Below, piece by piece: positions 36,401 through 48,400 of a DNA stretch of 64,000 nucleotides. The stretch lies in NCBI RefSeq assembly GCF_014805685.1, contig NC_060892.1, positions 4,815,490-4,879,489 of the forward strand, read 5' to 3'. The notes beneath the pieces were generated by a model. That model ran no database searches, was not told where the DNA came from, and was given only the letters and a program-made list of their open reading frames with translations. The DNA is from Silurus meridionalis (Eukaryota; Chordata; Actinopteri; Siluriformes; Siluridae). The position numbers were made by a program, and so were the translations under genes. Each line of letters starts with the position of its first letter. Within the stretch, counting starts at the first letter, position 1.

Positions 36401-39400
36401 AAGACAGAAAATGTGAGAACACACACACTTTGCACACCTACACAATCTCGCCTCCACGATTTATCCAGGAAAACACATACCTGTATGCGTATATGTTGTG
36501 GGTGGCACTTGCAATTTTCTTGTTTTCATACAGTTTGTCTAGCACCCTCTGAACCTGCAACAAACCCATCAGAAAAACATGTCCAAGAAATCAGAGGTAT
36601 TTCTCAAATGTGTCAGCGTTATGCATAGAAACCGAATGCAGGTTTAAAGCTAATGTTCCATGTGCTTGTGAATTAAACACTTTGGAATAATCTCGAACAG
36701 CATCTTTTTGGCAATGACATCGTACAGGCACACACACGTCTTACTTACTATCCGTACTATTCTCGTGCATAGCTTCCGCTTGATTATTATTGATGCAACT
36801 AATTAATGTTCTTGCACACCTCAACTCAACCCTGAACTTAACCTCAGTAACACACAGGAAACCTTTCGACTCGGTTAGTTTTTCAGATTGATTATATAAA
36901 GCGATTTTCCTCGTGGGGATCAGGAATGTGCTCACACGGCCAAAACGGTCACATATTCCACATATAAAATTCGTGTCTGTCCGCAAAAAACCCAAACAGT
37001 TTAAAACCAGTACTACACCCTGTGCAGAACACAACACAACATAAAATACCACCAAATAACAATAACACAACGTAATTCTTTTAAGCGCAACAATATTGGG
37101 GGGAAAAAACATTTTATGCACTGTATTTTTCCACAGGTACACTCTTTAAAATGTTAATTAGAACAACAGAACATTAAATACAACACAATGCAACACGAAA
37201 ACATCGCAGAATATAATAACATGACAAACAAACCGTAACACAAAGCAATGCAACAACATAAAATGAAAGTAATAAAACTTGTTTCAACACAACAAATTAC
37301 TTTTAAGCGCATCAACAATATTAAGACCAAAAACCCAGAACACTAATAGATGTCCTTGTATTTTGTATTTGTAGGTGCACGCTTCAAACTTTTAATTAGA
37401 ACATAACACGACATAAAAATACATCATAGAAAATAAAATCTAACAGCTTAAAATAACATAACATAAATCCTAACAATAAAACAACTAACACAACATAAAA
37501 TAGCACAACACAGCAAAGTAATATAACAAAACAAAAACTAATACAATATAAAATAACATTTAATTACATCAACATAAAACAATACTTCCAATATCAGGAA
37601 CAAAAACCCACAAATACAAAAAAAACCCTAAGTCCTTGTGTTTTTCCACAAGTGCACTCTGCAAACTGTTCATTAGGACAGGGACGTCTAGCCATGCACC
37701 TCAATATGTTCCACCCTGCTGAGTTTAATTCAAGCTCCATGCAAGGTGTAGTTGTTCTGATAGAATGTCTCACACATTGCATCAATGCTAGGGTATTAAA
37801 CAGGTCAGTGTCAATATAGGGTTTAAAAAAAAAAAAACAGTTCACCAACTAAATAAATGTGAAGGAATATTATTAAAAAGTTAGGTTTCATATCAAAATT
37901 TTATGAACAAAAGTTGTAATGAAATAGTTCAGAGTGAACCACGTCCTATTATATATAGAAAAAAAAGCTGTTTATTTAATATAATGCCCTAAACCACCAT
38001 CTTACGCCAGTCTGACCTACAGCCATCAAGAACCCAAAACTCAACCTTAAGAGCCGAGGATTGAAAGTAAATGTTGCATTATCAAACTGGAGATTAAAAT
38101 TAAAGCCACCTCATTTATAATGTCATTATACTTAGAAATCAACCAACCAATCAATTTCAAATAAATGTACATTACTGTAATTTCCGGACTATAAAGCGCA
38201 CCCATATATAAGCGAATTTTACAAATATTTTTATTATGAACATAAATAAGCTGCACCTGTCTATAAGCCACATAGTGTCTACACTATTGAACTTTACACA
38301 TCATTTAACGAAAGACGCGTTACACACGGTGCAACGGGTGAAATATGTTGCGCTTCCTTTAGGAGCATAGCGGTATTTTGGGAATAGCATGCCACTGCAT
38401 TCTTCTGCTATTACTGCATGTGTTCAAGACGAGGAAAATGTCATTATTTTGAAGTTTCTTTGAATAACCCGTAACGCTAAGAAAAATAAAAAGCATGAGT
38501 TTTGGAAACATGTCTGTGCTTATATGATTTCTGTTGCAACTGGAGTTAGCGAGCTCTCCCTTAACCCAGACTCAACGCGTTACAACGGCTTGTATCTAAA
38601 CAGTAGCCGACCAAGTAAGTCATTGTTCACTGTCTTCCTCCTTCCTTTCACAACTATTTCTCTCTGGAGTTTATCTTTTGGCATCGTCATGCGTTTAAAA
38701 AAAAAAACGTTTTTCGGAAATTTCATTGGTCTAATGTTATGGGGTTCAGTTTTTTGGCTTGAAGTTTGTGAAATCAGGAAACACCCAGGAAAAATCCATA
38801 AATTTGCAGCTTCGTTGTTTAAGCCGGGGGGTTCAAAACGTAGGAAAAAGTAGCGGCTTATAGTCCGAAAAATACGGTACTCATAATCACACACTCTGGT
38901 ACTTTGTATTGTATTGATATCAGATGAGTTCCCCTTTTAAGTCTGGTTCCTCTCAAGGTTTCGTCCTCACATCATCTAAGGGAGTTTTTTACAATATTCA
39001 TTTTAAGGTCTATATTAAGTGAAATGAAACGTGTGGCAGCACGAAACCGAATTTGTAACAGCAGTGAAAACCAGATGAGAGAAAACTCAATACTACAGTA
39101 ATAATTGTAAAAGTTATTGCAAAATAATGTGCTTAACCCCCTGAAGTGAAAAAAAAGGAAAAATACCGCTAAAGACTTTATTCCGACTGTGACTGTGAAA
39201 CATAACACACTTTTTACAGAGCTGATTCAAAATTGATACAATGGAATATAGCTATTCACAATGTAACTTTGAAGCATGGCATTAAATGTGTAATAAAAGA
39301 TTTAGCAAGGTTTTAGATGTCTTTAGGCAGAATATCCAAATCACAGCCAGCCGGGTACTTCAGATCGCAACAACCACTGAGCGCTAACAATATGACCACC

Positions 39401-42400
39401 AAAAACTAAAATTCCCAAACCTGCATATCCAAGCTACTAATTAAGGAACATAAAAAAATAAAAAAAAAAAAAGACCACCACCACACTTGAACATAATACA
39501 ACATAACATAAAATAGCAAAATGCAACACAACCCAATAAGACATCAAAAAAAAAAAAAATAAACCCAACACAATATAAAGTACCAACAACACAAATAACA
39601 CACACACAAAAAACAAAGTAGCACATCATAACATAAAAAGCTATATAGATATTCAACAATTTCGAAGCATATCATTAACTGTGTGAGAAAATGTTTACCA
39701 AGGTTTTAGACGTCTTAAGGTATAGAATCTGTCAGATCACAGCCAGTTGGGTACCTTAGATCGTTGCGTTCTCCCAAAACAGCCACCAAAAAAACTCCAG
39801 CTCCCAAACCACACACATTCACACTCTGCATATGCATGCTACTGATTGAGCACAGGTGTGCTCAATTACATGTTTACACACACACACACACACACACAAA
39901 CTCTCATTCAACCAGTCATCTCGACCCACATCACTGACTTCCCAAACTATAAAGGTCATGATTGACTTGTCTTCAAAACATCCTACATGCGCTGTCCCTG
40001 TAAAACTTGTTTCTAATCCTGTCCATCGTCGTTACTCCCAAAAAAATCTCAGCATCTTCAGCTCTGCTACCTCCAGCTCCACCTCCTGTTTTTTACTCAA
40101 TGCCACTGTATCTAATCCATACAACCACCACAGTCCTATAAACTTTCCCTTTCACTCTTGCAGATACTCTACTATCACAAATCACTCCTGCTATCACTCT
40201 TCTCCACCCACTCCACCCTGCCTGCACTCTTTTCTTCACTTCTCCAACACACTCTCCATTACTTTGCACTGTTGACCCAAGGTACCTGAACTCCTCCACC
40301 TTCACCACCTTCTTCTTCCTGCAACCGCACCACTCCACTGCCCTCCCTCTCATTCACACACGTACTCTGTCTTACACCTACTGATTTTCATTTCCCTTCT
40401 CTCCAGCGTGTACCTCCACCTCTCCATGCTCTTCTCAACCTGCTCCATACTCTCACCACAAATAACAATATCTTCCACAAACATCATAGTCCACAGAGAC
40501 TCCTGTCTGACCTTGTCAGTCAACCTCTTCATCACCACTGCAAACAGGAAAGAGCTCAGAGCCGATTGAACCAGTCTGTCGTTCCTACTGCACCTTTTCT
40601 CTCAGCCTGGCTTCCACTACTCTTTCCCATAACTTCATGCTGTAACTGATCAACTTTATTCCCCTGTAGTTACTGCAGGTCTGCACATCTCCCTTATTCT
40701 TAAAAAATGTTACCAGCAAACTCCTTCTCCATTTTTCATGCATCCTCTCTCAAAATCTTGTTGAACAATCTGGTTGAAAACTTCACTGCCATCTCTCCTA
40801 AACATCTCCACGCTTCTACTGGTATGTCATCTGGTCCAACCGACTTTTCACTCTTCATCCTCTTAATTCCTGCTCTCACTTCCTCCTTACTAATCCTATC
40901 CACTTCCTGCTTCACCATCTCCACACATCCAACCTTCTCTCTGTCTCATTTTCCTCATTTATCAGCTGCTCAAAATACTCCCTACATCTTCTCAACACAC
41001 TCGGTGTCAGTAAAGTCACCTAAATGTAAAACATGAAGTCACTGCATGGGCAAAGCTGTATGCAATTGTGTTGTCGTGTCCAATTTAAAAGAAATGTTTT
41101 CTGTGGCAATGATCAACTTTAATGATTTTGCATTCTGTGGAGTAAAAACCCTGGGAGGTCACAGTGTTGCGGATGCTGTGATGTGACAGTTCAGACAGTA
41201 TGACATGTGGTCACTGAATGTTTTTCCTGAGAGACTGTGTGGTGAGGCATGACCAGACGGTGTGGAAGTTGGTATCTGGTGTGGTTTTTGTGCAGTGCAT
41301 ACAGATTATTATTTCTAATAAGTTATAAAAGTTATATGGAATTATATGTAAACTATATTTTCCTTTATATTTCTGAGGTAAAATTCTTGCACAGGTACTC
41401 AAGAGTGGAGGTGGAAATTAAAATTAATAATCGAGTTTCATGCTTCTATTGAATTCCATTAAGTGTTACCTAGTTTTTTTTTCTATAAACATTACTTTTA
41501 ATAACTTCCATTTAGTAGAAAGTACTTCATATAGTGCTTATAAGTTGCTGGTGCAGGAATGACATTCTGCATTATGAAATTAGCACATTTAATGAAGAGT
41601 ATTTAAGTTTATGGGTGCAGGGACACAGAAACGCTGATTATAGTGGAGTGTCGCAGCATATTTAAGACATGCGCTTACCCATTTTCGCAGCAGGTATCAA
41701 GAAGTTTTGCCAAATGTCTAATGTGATCGCGGATTAACACTGTGTTCAAAGAAACTGGACTGAAGCCATAATTCTGTGTGAAACCAAGCTGCGGATAGAT
41801 TACACTTGATAGACATAAAGCAAAATGAAAATGTACTACATTACATGCACATTATCAACTTGTGCTGTTAATATCATGAACAGCAGCTACGCTAATTTCT
41901 CTCCACTGCTTCTCTTTCTCTCCCCATCCCGAGGCATCCTGAGGTTTGGCCAGCTCCAGTCACGTCCCACCTCATGAAGATTATTAACCTTTAAAGAAAT
42001 AGATGCGGAACTCGCGAACTTCCCGTACCACCCAGAGACGTACCAGTGCCAGCTGGATCCCACTTCATGTGTGGAGTTTGGACATTGAACCTCCTGGAGT
42101 GTTTAAAAGCTCTGGCATGGAGAAGCTGGTGTTGGATCTGTGACGATCGCAAATGTTGAGCTATTTTACGAGTTGCTCAGTAGCTCCTAGTTTTATTACC
42201 ATAATGACTGTATATGAATGTAGAAAGAACATTACTTATGATCTTACACTCCAGTGCTCATGTTAGTTCTCACTCTCCAGTGTTTTGTATTGTTGAAAGA
42301 TTTATGATCACACTCTTGATGTCACCCAAATGAGGATGGGTTCCCCTTTTGAGTCTGGATCTCTCAAGGTTTCTTCCTCATAACATCTAAGGGAGTTTTT

Positions 42401-45400
42401 CCTTGCCACAGTCGCCACGGCTGCTCATCAGGGATAAATGCACACCATTTACCTTGACTGTTGATTTCTGTAAAGCTGCTTTGAGACAATGTCTGTTGTG
42501 AAAAGCGCTAGATATAAACTTGACTTGACATTACTATACATGTTTTACATATATAGTATGGAATTAACATACAAACATGAGTAGAAATGTGTGCTACTTA
42601 ATTAGTCCCCCCCCCCAACTTACTCATATTGTTATTTAGATAAAAGACTTTTACTTCAAGCATAGTGTGTTCTATCAAATATACAGTATAACATTCACAA
42701 CACAAATACTTAAAGTCAACAGGCAAACATTCCCATCTCTACTCCAAAAGGGTTTTCAAATACTCAAGATATTACATATCTACAAACACTAACAACGTCT
42801 CCAGAGGAAAAGAAAAGAAAAGAAAAAAATGCCAGCGGGTGAAGACCGAGTGCTCGCTCAGTCTTAGCGGAGATAATTCGATGTTATTTTGTTGTAATAA
42901 AAAAAGATAGAGAATTTTTAAAAATGCAATTTCCACCATTATGACACAAAGCGAAATATTCTAATCTGACTCGCAACCAGATGCAGCTTAAAACTGGAGA
43001 GAGAGGGGAAAAAAACTGTCCGTACTGCGGAGTGTATTCACAAGAAAAGCTATTGATTGCTCTATTGTTTCCAATGAAACAGTCTTAAGTTTTTGTTAGT
43101 ACACTTTGTTTTTTATATTTATGCAATTTGAATGCTAGAGTACATAATACACACAAAAATAAATGGGGCACAGTTTATCAACTCCCTGGTTGCAGTGTTT
43201 TAAATTAGTTTTTGGGAAACTGTATAAATATTGTGGACAAACAAAAATGGTGTCTTGCACACATCATTAGCTAACTAAATTTGAGCAACTCTTAAGAGCC
43301 AGAATGTACATATCATTTGAACACTGCAATAATTCCTCATACTGTAGGGCTTATATTCAGTTGATAGATGCATTTACTTGTCACATGTACATTACAGCAC
43401 AGTGAAATTCTTTCTCCATTTATCCCAGCCATGTTAGGAAACTGTCAGAGCACAGGATCGGACATGTTACCCTTGGAGCACAGATAGTTAGGAACCTTGT
43501 TTAAGGGCCACAATAGTGGCAGCTTGGCAATACTGGGGCTTACTGACTGGTCAGTAACCCAAAGCCTTCACCACTGAGCTACCAAACAAATACAGTTATT
43601 ATATCAGACCCTAAATCTGGCCCCTATAAACAGACCTATATGATGGGCGCAGCTGATAAAATGCCAACTCAATCAATGCTCAAGCTAAACAGAGTCTGAG
43701 CAAAACGTGCCATCCAGATGGTAAAAGCTTGGGGGAAAACACTTTGGCATGAGGCGGCAGCTCCTGAAGTCTCTAAACTCCAACAGAAGTGTGTGTGCAT
43801 AGTGAGACAGGGCTCATTAGGCGTTGTCGCCTACACTGTGGCAAAGACAAGGATCAGACAAAGTGATGTCCAGAGACAGCCTGGCAAAAAGAAAAACTAA
43901 AGCAAATAAATAAATAACACAAAACACAAACACTAATAACTGTCTGCATCCCCAACATTCACATCCCCAGAGTCTTGTCTGTACAATGAACCAGCATGTG
44001 AGCTGAATACCAATTACACATCTATTCCTTGCAGTGGAACATGAAGCCTCCAACACCAAAAAAGGCATACCCACAAGAAGAAGAAGCTCTGGTGCAATTA
44101 TTTACTAGAGGATTTGTAATTTATGATGAATATCTAAAGAGTCTCATTATGACAGTGAGATGCTCAGTTCCATGATAGGATGACGGACTAGCTAGCAATG
44201 GGGTTAAACAAGTAAGCATTAAAAACTATTAACTAGAATTCAGCTGCATGTGCCATTGGTGGATAAAATAGGATTTTAAAATATATTGATTGGTGCGACC
44301 AATTTATCAAAAGTAAAGCTAATTTGAGTGCAAAAGTGATGAGAAATATGAGAAAATAGCATTGATGAGGAGCACAGAAAGTGAAGAGTAAAACAAAAAG
44401 TAAAAATAAAGATGTCTGAAATTTTTACATGATAAACAAAAGCCCAAAATTAATAAAAGAAGAAAAAAAAAAAAAAAAGTCAAAACAGATTCTACTGCCA
44501 ATATTGTGTCTAAATGTTTTCTTCCCCTGAAACTTTGGATTCTCCGAAGTCATTTTGCTTGGGATATTTTTTTTTTTTTATACTTATTATATGAAAATTT
44601 CAGCAATCTTTCTAATTTTTTTATTTATGTAAAACGAAAAAAACGTTTCTAGAAGCAAACATCTTACATAAGCAAGAAAAAAGATTATTCCCGGAGTGTC
44701 TTTTTTAAGATAAAATAATAATCCCCCTGATCTTGAGAAATATTTATTACTATAGATAACGGATATGATACTGTAGATATTGAGTGTCTCAATGTTATTT
44801 GAATAATATGTTGTGGTGCAAAAAGACTGGGTTAATTATTTTACAATTATGCCTAAGGTGCTTAGGATCAGTATTAACCTTCTGCATCTTACCTTATGTT
44901 CTGCTATAACAATTTCTGGTCTCGGTTTACGTCCAAAACAGCTGGGTATTTCATGCTTCACTTGATCATTAGCTAGGCATGAGAAGCCTTCAACTACATA
45001 TCAATTACTTTTTTTGACAGCATGTATTTTCTCAAAGTGGTAAATATGTTCTGGTAAAAGTTTCCTTTTAATACCTACTTTAAGTCTCTTAGAATCCAAG
45101 TTTTCTGCCTTTTTGTATTTGTTTTATTTACTTGCTTTTTCTCTCTCTCTCTATTTTTCCCTCTCCTTTATTTAATTATGAATGTATTTATTATAATCTT
45201 TAAATAAATCATTACTATGATGTAGCGCTGTATGCTCAAATGATTATGTATGTATTATGGATCTACCACTTATATTTCTATTATATTTCTATTATATTTC
45301 TAATAAAAAATAAAAATAAAAAATATATATAAGAAATTATATAAAAGGTGACCCCATTGCCAGTTTACCACTGTTCCTTTCTTTGACCACTTTTGATAAA

Positions 45401-48400
45401 TACTGACCACTGCAGAACGAGAACATCCCACAAGAGCTGCAGTTTTGGAGATACTCTGACCAAGTCGTCTAGCCATCACAATCTGGCCCTTTTCAAACTC
45501 GCTTAAATCCTTACGCTCGCCCATTAATTTTGAGGACAAAATGTTCACTTGCTGCCTAATATTTCCCACATACTAACAGGTGCCATAATGAGATAATCTG
45601 TGTTGTAATGTACAGCAGTACAGATTTGCTGTTCTCTAAAAAAAAAAAAAAAAAAAAAACTTACTCAACATACAGTCATTAGTGTCAAAACAAAAGTGAG
45701 TACACCCTAAGTGAACTTTGTTCTAAGTGTCAATATTTAGCGTGAGCACCACTGTTATTTAGCACTGCCTTAATCCTCCTGGGCATTAAATTCACCAGAG
45801 CTGCACAGGTTGTTGCTGTGATCCTCTTCCTTCCACTGGAGGATGCTCCACAGGTGCTCAATAGGTCTGGAAACATACTTGGCCACTTCATCACCTTCAC
45901 CTTCAGCAAGGCATTTGTCATCTTGGCGGTGTGTTTGGGGTCGTTGTCATGTTGGAAAAACTGCTGTTCAACCCAGGTTCTGAGGGCATCATGTTCTGCT
46001 TTAGAATGTCACAGTACATGTTGGAATCCTCCCCCTCAAAGAACTGCAGCTCCCCAGTACCAGCAGCACTAATGCAGCCCCAAACCATGATGCTACCACC
46101 ACCATGGCTACCACCAATAATGGCTGCATGTTAAGTTATTTTCAGAGGACAGTAAATCTGTACTGCTATACAAGCTGCACATACACTACTCTAAAATATA
46201 TCCAAGTTTTAATTTTATGGTATTGACCCTTGAGAGGATATACTAAAAGGAACAAACAGAAAAGAAACAATTGAAGACATTTGAACCTTGCTGGGTTTTC
46301 TTGAGCCTGTTTGGATACATTTGGACCAATTGCAAAAAATTCAGAAGCAATAAAAAAGAAAGAAGAGAAACAAAGGAAGAGGATTCCAGAAGCCAAAACA
46401 AAAGTAAATCAATAAGCAAAAAAATGGACTTTTACATGCTAAGGTCTTAAATTTTTTCTAAGCACTTGCTTGTTTGATACCGACATCCGTCTTTAAATAG
46501 AGCTGATTTTGTGATTGAAGAGACTTTCTGACACACCCCAGCCTTGATCGTCACACTTCACACTGATTTGAGTGTGAACTCTGATGTCGCCAGTAAATCC
46601 TGAATTCACATATATTAGAGATGTTTTTCTTTTAATAATAAAATAAATGTAAATAGAAATTTAGGTTGGTGTAAAGTTGCTCTCTTTCACGCCTTTTTTC
46701 TCAACAAGCTGTCACGACAGAATCACAGACGTTTCTCTGGAGTAAGGAACTCATCTCCTTGTCTGACAGGATGAAAACCCGAGCACAGATCCGTATCATT
46801 GAAACAGCAGTGATCCATCGAAGACATGTGAATAAGTTATCTGCTGCTGGGTAGATAAATCCGGAAGAATCTGCCAAGAGTGTTTTTTTGTGCTTCAGGG
46901 AAGCCCAAACATAAATTGTAAGGGCTCGCATGGGAGAGAATCAAGAGGAATTTCTAAACAAGTTGACATCTCACTAGGTTCCACAAGGAATAAGCAAGAA
47001 GCACTTTTTTACTGAGGGCAAAGTGTGTGAAATACTCCATAATGACACGGAGGCTGTTTTTTCCCAAATAACTTTCAACCGTCAGCAGGGATTGGCTACT
47101 GGCAAGTCTTTTAACTCTAGGAATACTGGGACTCTCTTTCCCAATCCCGGTAGAGAGACTCCACATTTCCATTTCTTCATTTACTCGTTTGGCCAAAGCG
47201 ATTTATCGGTTAAGCAGATTTCAATCCACTGAGGGAACTCCGAAGTTCAGCAGGAGAAAAGCAGCTCAGGGGTCACCATGGGATTTGAGAATACAACAGT
47301 TTGTTTTCAAAGACAGGGTCTGACATTACCAGACAATTCAGGTGGAAATGATGCTGGTCAAGGAAACATTTTTAAGATTTTAGAACAAAATGATGGTGAC
47401 TGAGAACTGCAAAACAACTTCAAAAACAAATGAACAAATCAGAAAACAAAATAAGAAATCAGCAAAAAAAGGAACAAATTGAAAAACAAACTAACAAATT
47501 TAAAAACAAAAAACAAATTCAAAAACAAAATAACAAATGCAAAAACAAATAAACAAATCAGAAAACAATATAGAAAATCAGCAAAATATTAAATAAATCA
47601 AAACAAAATAACAAATCAGAAAAGAAAATAAGAAATCATCAAAAAAGGAACAAATTGAAAAACAAACTAACAAATTTAAAACAAAAACAAATGCAAAAAC
47701 AAAATAACAAATGCAAAACAAATAAACAAATCAGAAAACAATATAGAAAATCAGCAAAAATATTAAATAAATCAAAAACAAAATAACAAATCAGAAAAGA
47801 AAATAAGAAATCATCAAAAAAAGGAACAAATTGATAAACAAACTAACAAATTCAAAAACAAAATAACAGATGCAAAAACAAATCAGAAAACAAAATCAGC
47901 AGCCAAATAAAATAGTTTGTAAATAGAATACTTACAGCTCACTGGATGAAACATCTGTCAGTCAAGATATACAGGAAGTAGGAAATTGTGTATCTTATAA
48001 CTTTGATTCTTGTACGTGTGTGAAGTTCTGCGTTACTTTAAACTCGATTTTATTAATAGTGGAACACCTGCCAACATTCTCCTGCAGCCTGTTGTACTTC
48101 CTGTATATCTTGAATGAGAGATGTCATGTCCAATGAGCATTACACCTTCAATTTGCAAACTACACCTATCTTTTCCGGTTTGTTGTTTATTCGCTTTCTG
48201 ATTCGTTCATTTGTTTTGCACTTCTCGTCCACTGTACAAAATATGTTGAAAATGTTTTAATAAAATGTCTGTAAAATGGTCTTACAACAAAGTAATAAAA
48301 ATGAAAGCTGAAAAGATTATTATTTACTAATTGCATATAAATTTTTTAATAATTTTAAATACTGTTTAACTATCATTTTTGTCCATTTGCAACTATTTAA

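Noticed and set aside
36741..37142. 133-residue minus-strand frame
   Set aside because: No recognised family, no splice logic, and its 5' end falls in the tandem-repeat array.
38524..38853. 109-residue frame inside family C as a transposase or captured gene
   Set aside because: The homologous region in copy 2 is frameshifted and in copy 3 deleted; no domain is recognisable.
40093..40353. A host gene on the minus strand encoding an 86-residue protein
   Set aside because: The text ([20 protein letters not shown]) is an RTE LINE reverse transcriptase, repeated at 19.0 kb.
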